From: a bacterium
Lineage (GTDB): Bacteria > Patescibacteriota > Minisyncoccia > Phycocordibacterales > Phycocordibacteraceae
DNA: 34,798 nucleotides
Assembly: GCA_023264495.1 (NCBI GenBank)
Contig: JAHFMM010000002.1
Coordinates: 21,177 to 55,974 of the forward strand
Direction: 5' to 3'
A program made the translations under genes and the position numbers. Numbering within the stretch: the stretch's first letter is position 1; each line of letters opens with the position of its first letter. Shown piece after piece: positions 21,395-32,303 of this stretch. The notes below the pieces were generated by a model. It saw nothing but the letters and a program-made list of their open reading frames with translations. It was not told where the DNA came from and ran no database searches.

Positions 21395-23704
21395 TTATAC
21401 AACAAGATTCATGATCTTGTTGGGGACATAAATCACCCGCTCAGGACTCTTCCCGCCAAGCGCAGCGGTAACTGACGAGAGCTCGTATGAGGCGGCCAAC
21501 GCCGCCTCTTGAGAAACATCGCGCGGGAGTGTCATGGAGCCGCGCCGTTTGCCGTTGACCTGCACCACGATCGTTTCATTGGCCGCCGCAACGATGGTCG
21601 CGAGAGGCCATGTCTGCTGATGTACGCTTCCTTCCCCGCCAAGCTTCTCCCAAAGATGTTCGGCGAGGTGCGGCGCGAACGGCGCGAGCATGATGACGAA
21701 TTCCCTGAAGACATCCCTGCTGAGCAGAGGTGTCGTTTCAAATTCATTCAAGAGTGTCATGAGCGCCGCAATCCCCGTATTGAATTTGAACCGATCGCTA
21801 TCTTCGGCTATCTTCATGTTCGTTCTGGCTACTGTCTGTTGAAGAGCCTCTGTCGAAGCGGCATCAGCGGCGACACGTTCGGAGGCGCGCACGATCCGAT
21901 CAAGGAATTTGCGCATACTCGCGACCCCGTCAAGATTCCAGGGATAGTTCCCCGGCTCGTTATAGGGGCCGATGAAGGCGAGGTAGATACGCACCGCATC
22001 AGCGCCATACCTCCCGACGAACTCATCAGGGTTTATCACATTCCCTTTCGACTTGCTCATCTTCTGTCCGTCGGGACCCATGATGAGCCCCCGATTGAAT
22101 CGCTCGATGAACGGTTCGTCGATCTGCACCAATGCCAGATCATGGAGCGCCTTGGTAAAAAATCGCGCATAGAGAAGGTGCATGGTGGTGTGTTCGCTGC
22201 CGCCCGAGTAGCGATCGACCGGCATCCACTTCTTCATCAGCGATTGATCGGAGAAATCGTGCGGATCCTTCGGGTCGAGGTACCGCAAGAAGTACCATGA
22301 TGAATCAACGAACGTATCGAGCGTATCGTATTCGGGCGTCCATCCCTCGCCGAATATTTTCGTAACGCGCTCTCGCAATTCTTTTGATGATGCGAGCGGT
22401 GATTTGCCAGTCGGGGTGAAATCAACATCAGCCGGCAGGAGCCACGGCAAGTGCTCGGCAGGGATCATATGCGGCTTCCCTTCTGGGTCGTACACAATCG
22501 GTATGGGGCAACCCCAATATCGCTGACGGCTCACGAGCCAGTCGCGCAAACGATACTGGGTTGTCTTCTGTCCGCCTATGCTTGCGATTTCATCCCATTC
22601 TGCGAATGTAGTTTCGACTATCGGCAGATTGAACTTCACGGCAAAATCATGGTCGCGCTCGTCGTGCGCGGGGACGGCCATGACGGCACCGGTGCCGTAG
22701 GAGGCGAGTACGTAGTCGGCGATGTAGACAGGGATTTTTTCTTTCGTTGCCGGGTTAATCGCCATAATACCTTCGAGCAGTACACCTGTCTTCTCTTTAT
22801 TCTCGCTCCGCTCGCGCTCGGTCTTGCGTTTGGTTGCCGTGATATATCCCTCGGCCTCGCTCTTGTTTGATACATGAGATAGAAGCTGTGCGACGAGAGC
22901 GTGTTCAGGCGCAAGCACGACATAGGTTGCGCCGAAAATAGTGTCGGGACGAGTCGTGAACACCTTGATTGATTCCAAGGTCGAACCTTGGAAATCGAGT
23001 GCGAGGTCGAACTTTAGGTACGCGCCTTCAGACTTGCCGATCCAGGCGCGTTGCGCCTCCTTGATCTCTTCGCGCCACGGGAGCGTGTCGAGACCGGCGA
23101 TAAGCCGATCGGCATAATCGGTGATCTTGAGGAACCATTGCGTGAGCCGCTTCTCCTCGACCGTCGTGCCGCAACGCTCGCAGCACCCGTCGATGACCTG
23201 CTCGTTGGCGAGGACGGTCTGATCCTTAGGACACCACTTTACCGCCGCCTCGCGGCGCTCCGCGAGATCATGCTCAAAGAGCTTGGTGAAGAGCCACTGC
23301 GTCCACTGGTAGTAGCTCGGGTCGCATGTAATCACCTCCTTCGACCAATCAAACGAGGCGCCCATCGAGGAGAGCTGGGCGCGCATCCGCTCGATATTCT
23401 TATACGTCCACTCCTTAGGGTCGACCCCATGCTTGATCGCCGCGTTTTCAGCCGGCAAGCCGAAGGCGTCAAACCCGATCGGGAAGAGGACGTTCTTGCC
23501 GCGCGCGCGCAGGAGGCGCGCGTAGATGTCGGTTACCGCGAAGGCGTACCAATGCCCGCTATGGAGATCGCCCGAGGGATACGGGAACTCGACGAGCAGA
23601 TAGTACGGCTCCTTTGATTCATCCGTCAGATCAGTGTGATAGAGATCGAGCGTCGCCCATTTCTCTTGCGCCTTCTTTTCTATCGCCTGATGATTGTAGG
23701 ACAT
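21395..23704 (-). CDS. leuS: Leucyl-tRNA synthetase
   Basis: I start the gene at ATG 23704 (769 residues: MSYNHQAIEKKAQEKW), because the frame upstream to 23806 overlaps the next gene and is not LeuRS-like. The HIGH motif is HSGH (48-51) and KMSKS is at 548-552. A zinc site lies around Cys158 and Cys174/175/178. The editing domain is present (TTRPDTIFGATY about 250, GTGAVMAVPAHDERDHDFA about 337-355). The stretch between that block and YRLRDW (about 361-385) is some 40 residues shorter than in typical bacterial LeuRS, and the whole protein is about 90 shorter than in E. coli. It charges tRNA-Leu. Confidence 0.95.
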   Translation of the reverse strand: MSYNHQAIEKKAQEKWATLDLYHTDLTDESKEPYYLLVEFPYPSGDLHSGHWYAFAVTDIYARLLRARGKNVLFPIGFDAFGLPAENAAIKHGVDPKEWTYKNIERMRAQLSSMGASFDWSKEVITCDPSYYQWTQWLFTKLFEHDLAERREAAVKWCPKDQTVLANEQVIDGCCERCGTTVEEKRLTQWFLKITDYADRLIAGLDTLPWREEIKEAQRAWIGKSEGAYLKFDLALDFQGSTLESIKVFTTRPDTIFGATYVVLAPEHALVAQLLSHVSNKSEAEGYITATKRKTERERSENKEKTGVLLEGIMAINPATKEKIPVYIADYVLASYGTGAVMAVPAHDERDHDFAVKFNLPIVETTFAEWDEIASIGGQKTTQYRLRDWLVSRQRYWGCPIPIVYDPEGKPHMIPAEHLPWLLPADVDFTPTGKSPLASSKELRERVTKIFGEGWTPEYDTLDTFVDSSWYFLRYLDPKDPHDFSDQSLMKKWMPVDRYSGGSEHTTMHLLYARFFTKALHDLALVQIDEPFIERFNRGLIMGPDGQKMSKSKGNVINPDEFVGRYGADAVRIYLAFIGPYNEPGNYPWNLDGVASMRKFLDRIVRASERVAADAASTEALQQTVARTNMKIAEDSDRFKFNTGIAALMTLLNEFETTPLLSRDVFREFVIMLAPFAPHLAEHLWEKLGGEGSVHQQTWPLATIVAAANETIVVQVNGKRRGSMTLPRDVSQEAALAASYELSSVTAALGGKSPERVIYVPNKIMNLVV

Positions 23705-23712
23705 CGTGAGAG

Positions 23713-24264
23713 CTAATCGCGGAATCGACGCCAGCCGATGTAGAGAAGAGCGACAAGACCGATAGTCGCGATAGCAAGACGGAGCCAGTTCCCTGCAGTA
23801 CCCCAATACTCGGCCGAGCCGATGACGAGTGCAATGACGCCGCCATAGGAGAGACCAGTCGAGACAATCGAGGATCCGATTGGCATGAAGCCCGCAACCA
23901 GAGCGACGAGACCGAGCGCGATCATGAGGAGGAATGCGTAGAGCGCATGCTGATCAGACGCTTCTTGATACGGCTTCTGGCACTTCGCATACATGTCGCA
24001 ATAGCCGGTCATTTTGGGTGATGACGGATCGGCATAAGCCGGAACAGGAGCGTACGCTGTCCACTCGCCTCCCTGCGCATCGCAGGTTGCCGCATCGGTC
24101 GGTGAGACGTTCACGCGCGGACAGAAATCGTCATAGACCGGAGCTGGGAACGCGAGCGCGAGCACGACTGAGAAAAATACATTAAGGATAACGACAATGC
24201 CGATCATGAGCGCCCAACGGACGAACTTAGGGTGATTCTGCACAGGTGTTTGTATTGTTTCCAT
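23713..24264 (-). CDS. Membrane protein of unknown function, four predicted helices
   Basis: The 183-residue protein has a helix at about 16-40, an outer loop with four or five cysteines (DDFCPRV, TCDAQGGEW, YCDMYAKCQ, about 47-95) and three further helices (about 106-178). The cysteine-rich loop between helices 1 and 2 could be disulfide-bonded. I do not recognise a named family; similar four-helix proteins with such a loop are common in CPR genomes. The ATG lies eight bases after TATAAT (with TGG before it), so the mRNA is leaderless. leuS follows eight bases after its stop, so the two are probably co-transcribed. Confidence 0.8.
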   Translation of the reverse strand: METIQTPVQNHPKFVRWALMIGIVVILNVFFSVVLALAFPAPVYDDFCPRVNVSPTDAATCDAQGGEWTAYAPVPAYADPSSPKMTGYCDMYAKCQKPYQEASDQHALYAFLLMIALGLVALVAGFMPIGSSIVSTGLSYGGVIALVIGSAEYWGTAGNWLRLAIATIGLVALLYIGWRRFRD

Positions 24265-24272
24265 AGAGGTGC

Positions 24273-24281
24273 ATTATACCA
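24273..24281 (-). promoter_or_regulatory. Extended -10 promoter, leaderless, of the 24264 gene and leuS
   Basis: TGGTATAAT on minus, -10 at 24273-24278, eight bases before the ATG. A perfect long palindrome begins a few bases upstream, in place of a -35. Confidence 0.6.
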
Positions 24282-24284
24282 CAA

Positions 24285-24325
24285 GAACAACCCCTCGCGT
24301 ACTTGAAGTACGCGAGGGGTTGTTC
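24285..24325. terminator. Perfect 41-base palindrome, probable terminator/insulator
   Basis: Two 20-base arms (24285-24304 and 24306-24325, stem GAACAACCCCTCGCGTACTT) around one base. It lies between the collar-protein gene and the promoter of the 24264 gene. U-tracts on either side are weak. Confidence 0.65.
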
Positions 24326-24350
24326 ACTAACCAGCTAATTCCCCTGCTTG

Positions 24351-24381
24351 TAACTTGCCAGGGAAGTCAGACTTCCCTGGC
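24351..24381. repeat. 31-bp palindromic repeat, left of the collar gene
   Basis: Identical over 31 bases to 25445-25475 in the same orientation. It contains the hairpin GCCAGGGAAGT-CAG-ACTTCCCTGGC (24357-24381) and could terminate the collar gene, whose stop lies 16 bases upstream. Confidence 0.85.
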
Positions 24382-24396
24382 TTGCTCCTCGTTCTG

Positions 24397-25371
24397 CTAA
24401 ATTCCAACAGCGATCCATTTTGCAGGTGTTCTATCTTGGCAATGACCCGCTGTATCGCCTATCCAATAACTAAAGTTTGAAGTAGTGAAACTAGGAACAG
24501 TAAATACTCCGTCAATGTAATTAAGCGTACCTGTTATACTGAAAACGCTGTTATTAAATGGCATCGGAAAAGTAATGGTAGACGCGCATCCATTACCTGC
24601 CGGTATAGAACCCCACTGCATAACGAGACCTCCAGGCATAACTACATAACCATTTGCAGTGAGTGACATTTGACCTCCTGTTCCGATAGGAGTCCCCAAA
24701 GACACACAAGCAAGCAGTGCAACATTGCGAGGACGAGTTTCAATACCGCCTGCCGAATTTGTTACGACTAAACCCTGGTCATATCCAGTATTTTGTACAT
24801 TTGCATAGTATGTGCCTCCAGATGGACCGCCTAGAGACGATTGAGATGGAACGCCATGGCTATGACTCTTAAACATATCGGCTTGCCAGCTTCCAAGGGT
24901 ACGTCCAACATCAACACCTCTCCCACTATCTAGACCACGAACAAACTCTCCTCGCAGATCTGGCGTTCCGTTTGTTCCGTCAGCAGGGATCCATCCAGAG
25001 GGGCAGGTGCTAGCTTTGAAATATGCGATGGCTCCCGCTGAAGTAGCCGATCCGCCAGTGCCTCCGCTCGGCGCGAGCCAACTAGCCTTCCCCGTGCCGT
25101 TCGTCGTGAGGACGTAGCCGGCAGGAGCGGTACTCGCGATCTGGAACGTGGATGCGGCGATAAGGTTCCAACCGGAGATTGCTCCCGTAGAAGTGAAGTT
25201 GCCAGACTTTGCCTGCGCCGTGCCGCTCGTGTTGATAGGCGCTGAGGCGTTCCCGTCAGGGGGGGGTAGTTTCGGTACGGTCCAGGCATAGACCGAGGAG
25301 ATGCCGAAGAGGAGGACGAGGGCCGTGGTGAGCGCTGAGATATTGAAGGCTTGAGAGAGTTTGGTGAGCAT
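24397..25371 (-). CDS. Secreted phage tail-collar / tail-fibre-like protein
   Basis: The 324-residue protein has an N-terminal signal or anchor segment (about 10-30, ending SSVYAW), a Ser/Thr/Gly-rich low-complexity region (about 35-110) and a tail-collar domain (about 112-225: YFKASTCPSGWIPADG, TPDLRGEFVRGLD, SHSHGV, ETRPRNVALLACV). A C-terminal module (about 232-324: ANGYVVMPGGLVMQWGS, TITFPMPFNNSVFSITGTL) resembles the C-terminal domain of gp53-like tail fibres. Such proteins bind surfaces; with a signal peptide, this one is probably an adhesin displayed by the cell. The part encoded by about 24400-25000 is clearly AT-richer than its surroundings, while the 5' part is not, suggesting a chimaera. 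It is bracketed by two exact 31-bp repeats. Confidence 0.85.
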   Translation of the reverse strand: MLTKLSQAFNISALTTALVLLFGISSVYAWTVPKLPPPDGNASAPINTSGTAQAKSGNFTSTGAISGWNLIAASTFQIASTAPAGYVLTTNGTGKASWLAPSGGTGGSATSAGAIAYFKASTCPSGWIPADGTNGTPDLRGEFVRGLDSGRGVDVGRTLGSWQADMFKSHSHGVPSQSSLGGPSGGTYYANVQNTGYDQGLVVTNSAGGIETRPRNVALLACVSLGTPIGTGGQMSLTANGYVVMPGGLVMQWGSIPAGNGCASTITFPMPFNNSVFSITGTLNYIDGVFTVPSFTTSNFSYWIGDTAGHCQDRTPAKWIAVGI

Positions 25372-25444
25372 GGTGAGTATTGGCGAATATGCGTACAGTA
25401 TACTCTCGGAACAGGTCTTGATATGCGTTTAGGTGTGGATAACA

Positions 25445-25475
25445 TAACTTGCCAGGGAAGTCAGACTTCCCTGGC
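25445..25475. repeat. 31-bp palindromic repeat, right of the collar gene; ychF terminator
   Basis: Exact copy of 24351-24381. Here the hairpin is extended to about 17 bp per arm by matching bases up to about 25483, overlaps the ychF stop codon (25479-25481), and probably ends ychF transcription. Confidence 0.85.
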
Positions 25476-25478
25476 AAG

Positions 25479-26576
25479 TTATGCGTGCAAGAAGACGATT
25501 ACATCGCCATCTTGGACAATATATTCTTTGCCTTCGACACGGACGAGGCCTTTCTCTCTCGCGGCGGCATAGGAGCCGAGTTCGAGAAGCTTGTCCCACT
25601 CGATCACTTCGGCGCGGATAAACTTGTCTTTGAAATCATTGTGAATCGCGGCGCCCGCGACTGGCGCAGTGCTCTCGCGCAGTATCGTCCATGCGCGCGT
25701 TTCTTGGATACCAGTGGTGAAGAATGAGATAAGCCCGAGCGTGTCATACGCGCCCTGGATAAGGTCGGCAAGACCATCCCCGCTCACACCGAGCTCCTGG
25801 CGGAAGCTGTCGCGGTCGGTATCGGCGACATCATTGAGCTCCCGTTCGGTCGCCGCATCGACAAAGACATAGCGCGAGCCGAGTGTCTCAATAAGCTCAT
25901 AGGCGCGCTCGGCGCGGCCATCATTCACTTCATCGAGATTGTGGCCGCCGCTCTTCTTGTTGAGCGCATAGAGGATCGGCTTCATCGTAAGGAGATTCAA
26001 GCTCTGGACGAGCTTCTTCTCATCCGCAGTGAGCCCCGCATGCAGTGCGAGCTTCCCCGCCATGAATGCCTGCTCGATCTTCGCTAGCGCGGCATCTTCG
26101 GCCGCCGCGTCCTTCGATCCGGTCTTGATATCGCGCACGAGCTTGTCGCGGCGCTTCCTGACCTGCTCGCCATCGGCAAGGGCGAGTTCCATGTTGATGA
26201 TCTCGATATCCTTATACGGCTCGACTGCGCCCTCGACATGATGCACGTCCGTATCGTCAAAAAAGCGGACGACCTGAAGGATCGCATCAGTCTCGCGAAT
26301 GTTTGCAAGAAATTGGTTGCCGAGCCCTTCGCCCTCGGCCGCACCCTTCACGAGCCCCGCAATATCGACAAACTCGATTGCTGCGGGAATGATTGTGGCC
26401 GTCCCCGAGAACTGCGCGAGTGCGCCGAGCCGTGCATCGGGTACGCCGACCACGCCGACCGAAGGGTCGATGGTACAGAAGGGATAATTCTCTGCCGGCA
26501 CGCTCGCCTTGGTGAGCGCATTAAAAAGCGTGGACTTCCCCACGTTCGGCAGGCCGACGATCCCTATCTTCAACAT
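25479..26576 (-). CDS. ychF: Ribosome-associated GTPase/ATPase YchF (OLA1 family)
   Basis: The 365-residue protein has the OBG-type G1 loop GLPNVGKST (8-16), the NYPFCTIDP switch region, [20 protein letters not shown] (G3), ALNKKSGG (the altered G4 that favours ATP in this family), and a C-terminal TGS-like domain ending [17 protein letters not shown]. YchF binds ribosomes and hydrolyses ATP; it is nearly universal. Length is normal. A GAGAG sequence precedes the ATG. It is followed by a palindromic terminator that is one of the repeats flanking the collar gene. Confidence 0.97.
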   Translation of the reverse strand: MLKIGIVGLPNVGKSTLFNALTKASVPAENYPFCTIDPSVGVVGVPDARLGALAQFSGTATIIPAAIEFVDIAGLVKGAAEGEGLGNQFLANIRETDAILQVVRFFDDTDVHHVEGAVEPYKDIEIINMELALADGEQVRKRRDKLVRDIKTGSKDAAAEDAALAKIEQAFMAGKLALHAGLTADEKKLVQSLNLLTMKPILYALNKKSGGHNLDEVNDGRAERAYELIETLGSRYVFVDAATERELNDVADTDRDSFRQELGVSGDGLADLIQGAYDTLGLISFFTTGIQETRAWTILRESTAPVAGAAIHNDFKDKFIRAEVIEWDKLLELGSYAAAREKGLVRVEGKEYIVQDGDVIVFLHA

Positions 26577-26615
26577 CTCTCTAACCTATCGCGCTTTGTA
26601 CTAAAAAGGAAGAGG

Positions 26616-27119
26616 TTATGCGCGCGGACGAACGAGAGATCGGGCGTAGTGGAGGAGCGCATAGAATATGGCGGTCGCAACGACAAAGAAGAAGATCATG
26701 CCGCCGAAGGAGAGCGGTGGGAGAAGGTCGAAGGTGAGATAGGCGAGGAACCACCACGCAGTGAAGGCGAGCGCCGACCCGAGCGCGAAGGAGATCCGCT
26801 TGCGTGAGAGCGCCCATGAGACGTAGATGATAAGGAGCGAGATCAGCATAAGCGTCCAATAAGCAACCACAAAGACCGGCTGTACGGGCGCCTGTATGGC
26901 ATACGCGACAACGACGAGCGCGAACGAGGCAAGGAGAAGGAGCGTCATGCCCCAGCGGAGCCCGCGTGCAAGAGCATCGAGATGTGCGCGCTCCGCGCGA
27001 TCGATCCGTCCGTCATGCATCGCTTTGAAGTAGGCGAGCTCGCCCCACACGACCATGCAGGCGCCGATACCAGCGCCAAGACCCTGGCAGAAGAGGACGA
27101 ATGAGACGAGTGCCGTCAT
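26616..27119 (-). CDS. Membrane protein, unknown, four to five helices
   Basis: The 167-residue protein is hydrophobic with helices at about 3-24, 55-73, 79-100, 108-127 and 134-157, and a charged loop at about 30-50 (KAMHDGRIDRAERAHLDALARG). I do not recognise a family and see no catalytic motif. It overlaps the small gene upstream by four bases and lies 39 bases before ychF. Confidence 0.75.
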   Translation of the reverse strand: MTALVSFVLFCQGLGAGIGACMVVWGELAYFKAMHDGRIDRAERAHLDALARGLRWGMTLLLLASFALVVVAYAIQAPVQPVFVVAYWTLMLISLLIIYVSWALSRKRISFALGSALAFTAWWFLAYLTFDLLPPLSFGGMIFFFVVATAIFYALLHYARSLVRPRA

Positions 27120-27346
27120 CGTTGCATGAGCGCGGCAAGCTCGGCGCGATATTTCTTCATCACCTCCATCGCCGCTTTCGTCTCGCCTTCCCCGCCCTTC
27201 TTGCGGCGCTCGATCTCGTCGCCGATCTTCTTAAAGAGTTCCGGTTTCTTCGAGACAAGCGCGGTCATCTGCTCGCGCTGCGACTCGGGCAGGTCTTTAA
27301 GCTTCCACTTTGCGTATTGACTGAGGAGGAATCCTTGGACGGACAT
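27116..27346 (-). CDS. Small charged cytoplasmic protein, unknown
   Basis: The 76-residue protein is predicted to be all helical and highly charged (LKDLPESQREQMTALVSKKPELFKKIGDEIERRKKGG), with no membrane segment. Similar small helical proteins next to membrane proteins are common in CPR genomes; no function is known to me. It starts three bases after the upstream stop and its end overlaps the next gene by four bases, so translation is coupled. Confidence 0.75.
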   Translation of the reverse strand: MSVQGFLLSQYAKWKLKDLPESQREQMTALVSKKPELFKKIGDEIERRKKGGEGETKAAMEVMKKYRAELAALMQR

Positions 27347-27349
27347 ACG

Positions 27350-27772
27350 TTATTGCAGGGTTGGCCGTTGGATGATGCCGCGAATGGTGCGCGTCGTGAA
27401 ATAAAGTGAGAGGAGTGAAAGGAGTGAAAGAGCCTCGATTGAAGCAAATGATGAGTCAAAGATGCTGAGTCCTGCGCGGTAATGATCTACCGCAGAGGTG
27501 CCGAAGATGAGCGTTCCTACGATGGCGATGAGCGCGTTGAACCAATGGATGCCGAATTGCGCCGGATTCGTGATCCCTGCGGTGATTACCAGTATGATCG
27601 CGGCGATGACCGCATTCGTGGTCGAGAGGGGCAGGTCGGCACCGATCGATTCGGCGACGACAAGAACAAGCGCAGAGACAAGGAAGAGGACGCGCACTTC
27701 GTCTCCATGATAGTGGGCGGTTTTCCGGCGGCGCGGTACCATCTCTCCATCGCTAACATTATCGTATGACAT
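27350..27772 (-). CDS. Membrane protein, unknown, three to four helices
   Basis: I choose ATG 27772 (140 residues, MSYDNVSDGEM) because the longer frame begins with TTG and would run through a TATACT -10 box that ends six bases before this ATG. The protein has a charged N-terminal tail (1 to about 30) and then helices at about 31-50, 56-75, 80-100 and 110-128, with a short C-terminal tail. No family was recognised. It heads a small group with the genes at 27116 and 26616, and possibly ychF. Confidence 0.75.
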   Translation of the reverse strand: MSYDNVSDGEMVPRRRKTAHYHGDEVRVLFLVSALVLVVAESIGADLPLSTTNAVIAAIILVITAGITNPAQFGIHWFNALIAIVGTLIFGTSAVDHYRAGLSIFDSSFASIEALSLLSLLSLYFTTRTIRGIIQRPTLQ

Positions 27773-27778
27773 ATCTGT

Positions 27779-27784
27779 AGTATA
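27779..27784 (-). promoter_or_regulatory. -10 box, leaderless start of the 27772 gene
   Basis: TATACT on minus, six bases before ATG 27772. A TTGCAG lies upstream at 15-base spacing, which is weak. Confidence 0.4.
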
Positions 27785-27808
27785 CGCCTTCTGCGAATTC
27801 TGCAACTC

Positions 27809-28057
27809 TTAGATAAGGATAGTCGCCTGGTTATGCGAGACCTCGGCGATGCTGTCGTTCGGGACGCTGAAACTCAGCGATTCTCCGCTTGGCGTCTTCA
27901 CGCGCGCTTGCCCCTGACCGAGCCGCGAGATAAACGCCTCATGGTCTGCCAAGATTTCGAAGACACCCTCGATGCCCGGGAGCGTGATAGATATCGCTTC
28001 TCCCTCGAAGAGGTGTTCGCCTACTTTTGCGATCGTGAGATGAAATGCTTTCGCCAT
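27809..28057 (-). CDS. atpC: ATP synthase F1 subunit epsilon, N-terminal domain only
   Basis: The 82-residue protein covers only the beta-sandwich domain of epsilon (FHLTIAKVGEHLFEGEAISITLPGIEGVFEILADHEAFIS, then FSVPNDSIAEVSHNQATIL). The two C-terminal helices of typical epsilon (about 130-140 residues), which inhibit ATP hydrolysis, are missing; the frame ends cleanly. The domain binds gamma and the c-ring. It lies eight bases after atpD, the last gene of the operon. Confidence 0.93.
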   Translation of the reverse strand: MAKAFHLTIAKVGEHLFEGEAISITLPGIEGVFEILADHEAFISRLGQGQARVKTPSGESLSFSVPNDSIAEVSHNQATILI

Positions 28058-28065
28058 GGAGATGA

Positions 28066-30368
<2,303 letters not shown>

Positions 30369-30371
30369 AGG

Positions 30372-31928
30372 TTATGCGCTTTGATGCGCCACGAAGGCGT
30401 CAAGCTTCTCGCGAAGCGTCTTTTCGGTTTCCTCGCGGATCTCCTTCGATTCTCTGATAGCGGTGAGTATGCCGCCTGCCTCGCGCGAGAGATATGCGCG
30501 CAGCTTCTCTTCGGCAATTCCGATCTGCGCCGGAGCGATAGTGTCAAGATAACCGTTTGTCGCGGCGAAGATGACCGCCGCCTCCATCTCGAACGAGAGC
30601 GGTACGCCGCGGCCCTGATTCAGGACTTCAGTCATGCGGCGGCCGGTATCGATCCGCTTCTTGGTGTCCGCATCAAGGTCGGACGAGAACTGCATGAACG
30701 CCTCAAGCTCGCGGAACTGGGCGAGTTCGAGCTTGATCTTCCCCGAGACCTTTTTCATCGCTTTCGTCTGTGCCGAGCTTCCCACGCGCGAGACCGAGAT
30801 GCCGACATTGATCGCCGGACGCTGACCTTTGTTAAAGAGGTTCGCTTCAAGATAGATCTGCCCGTCAGTAATCGAGATGACGTTTGTCGGGATATACGCG
30901 GACACATCGCCCTCCTGCGTCTCGATGATCGGCAATGCGGTGAGCGACCCGCCGCCCTTCTCCTTCGAGAGCTTCGCGGCGCGCTCAAGGAGGCGCGAAT
31001 GCAAGTAGAAGATGTCGCCCGGGTATGCCTCGCGGCCCGGCGGACGGCGCAGGAGAAGCGACATCTGCCGATACGCCACCGCCTGTTTCGAGAGATCATC
31101 ATAGATCACGAGCGCGTCCTTCCCCTGCTCCATGAAATATTCGCCGATCGTTGCTCCGGCGAACGGCGCGAGGAACTGGAGCGCGGCTGGTGCCGAAGCG
31201 GGTGCTGTCACTATGATCGAGTACTCCATCGCGCCGCGAGCCGCGAGCTCAGCGACGAGTTTCGCCGTCTTCGATTCCTTTTGGCCGATGGCGACATAAA
31301 TGCAGATAGGGCGAGTCGCGTCCGGTTCATTCTTCTGATTGATGATGGTGTCGATGGCGATACTCGTCTTGCCAGTGCCGCGATCACCGATGATGAGCTC
31401 GCGCTGTCCGCGACCGATCGGGATCATCGCATCGATCGCCTTGATGCCGGTATGGAGCGGGACATTTACTGAAGAACGATCAATGACGCCATACGCTTGC
31501 CGTTCGATCGGGCGATCTTCTTTCGCTTTAGTCGGACCTTTGCCATCAACCGGTTCGCCGAGCGGGTTGACGACCCGCCCAAGGAGCGAATCGCCGACCG
31601 AGATCGAGAGCGGTTTCCCGAGCCGCCGCACCAGCATCCCCTCATGCACGCGGGTCGAGTCGCCAAGGATGACGGCGCGCACCCCGTCTTCTTCAAGATT
31701 GAGGATAAGACCGTAGATTGGCGACGTATCCTTAAGCGCGTCCTCGAGCGTCCGATCAAAGACCGCATCGAAGAGCACCATCTCAGACATCATCGCCTGC
31801 GCAAGCCCGTCAATCTCGGCGATACCGTCACCCGCGGCGCGCACGATGCCGGTCTCCAGGGACGCGCCGCCGCTCGTGGGATCCCACGCAGCGATTTCTT
31901 TCTCAATTCTCTCGATAATGCTCTGCAT
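30372..31928 (-). CDS. atpA: ATP synthase F1 subunit alpha
   Basis: The 518-residue protein has the beta-barrel domain (about 25-95), the P-loop GDRGTGKTS (181-189), the [25 protein letters not shown] segment, [67 protein letters not shown], and a helical C-terminal part. Alpha holds the non-catalytic nucleotide sites of F1. The N-terminus lacks an extended membrane-binding helix beyond about 20 residues, as is normal. It lies three bases after atpH. Confidence 0.98.
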   Translation of the reverse strand: MQSIIERIEKEIAAWDPTSGGASLETGIVRAAGDGIAEIDGLAQAMMSEMVLFDAVFDRTLEDALKDTSPIYGLILNLEEDGVRAVILGDSTRVHEGMLVRRLGKPLSISVGDSLLGRVVNPLGEPVDGKGPTKAKEDRPIERQAYGVIDRSSVNVPLHTGIKAIDAMIPIGRGQRELIIGDRGTGKTSIAIDTIINQKNEPDATRPICIYVAIGQKESKTAKLVAELAARGAMEYSIIVTAPASAPAALQFLAPFAGATIGEYFMEQGKDALVIYDDLSKQAVAYRQMSLLLRRPPGREAYPGDIFYLHSRLLERAAKLSKEKGGGSLTALPIIETQEGDVSAYIPTNVISITDGQIYLEANLFNKGQRPAINVGISVSRVGSSAQTKAMKKVSGKIKLELAQFRELEAFMQFSSDLDADTKKRIDTGRRMTEVLNQGRGVPLSFEMEAAVIFAATNGYLDTIAPAQIGIAEEKLRAYLSREAGGILTAIRESKEIREETEKTLREKLDAFVAHQSA

Positions 31929-31931
31929 ATG

Positions 31932-32303
31932 CTATGCGGTTACCTTCTGATAAATCTGGATGAGCGCCTGTTTCGCGCTACGGTCGATGAGCCGCCCTCG
32001 GCTCTGCGCGCGCCAGCCGCGGATGAGTGACGGGTTTATCTCTACCTGCTCTACCGCAATGCCCAGCGTCTTGGCATCTTTGAGGGCTGCCGGAACTTCC
32101 TTAGCCGAGGCAACTTCGAGACGCGGATGCAGAGCGTTCCGGCGCGCTGCAATCGTGCGCAGTTCGCGCACGATCTGCGGGAGCATCTTCATGCGTCCCA
32201 TGCTCTTCAGGTGTCGTACGAGTTTCGTTACCGCGACATCAGCGACTGCCGTCTCTCCCGTGTCCGCAACCGCCTTGAGCAATCTCGTGTAAGAATCAAT
32301 CAT
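31932..32303 (-). CDS. atpH: ATP synthase F1 subunit delta, short form
   Basis: I start at ATG 32303 (123 residues), which overlaps atpF by eight bases; the frame further upstream is the antisense-like overlap with atpF. The C-terminal part (VEINPSLIRGWRAQSRGRLIDRSAKQALIQIYQKV) matches the delta/OSCP signature (NPSLIGG...R.GD..IDGS). The N-terminal helical bundle is much reduced: typical delta has about 175-180 residues. Delta joins the F1 head to the b-subunit stalk. The position between atpF and atpA fits. Confidence 0.88.
   Translation of the reverse strand: MIDSYTRLLKAVADTGETAVADVAVTKLVRHLKSMGRMKMLPQIVRELRTIAARRNALHPRLEVASAKEVPAALKDAKTLGIAVEQVEINPSLIRGWRAQSRGRLIDRSAKQALIQIYQKVTA

Noticed and set aside
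23705-23806. Longer LeuRS start at 23806
   Set aside because: The added residues are encoded over the end of the neighbouring membrane-protein gene and do not resemble LeuRS.
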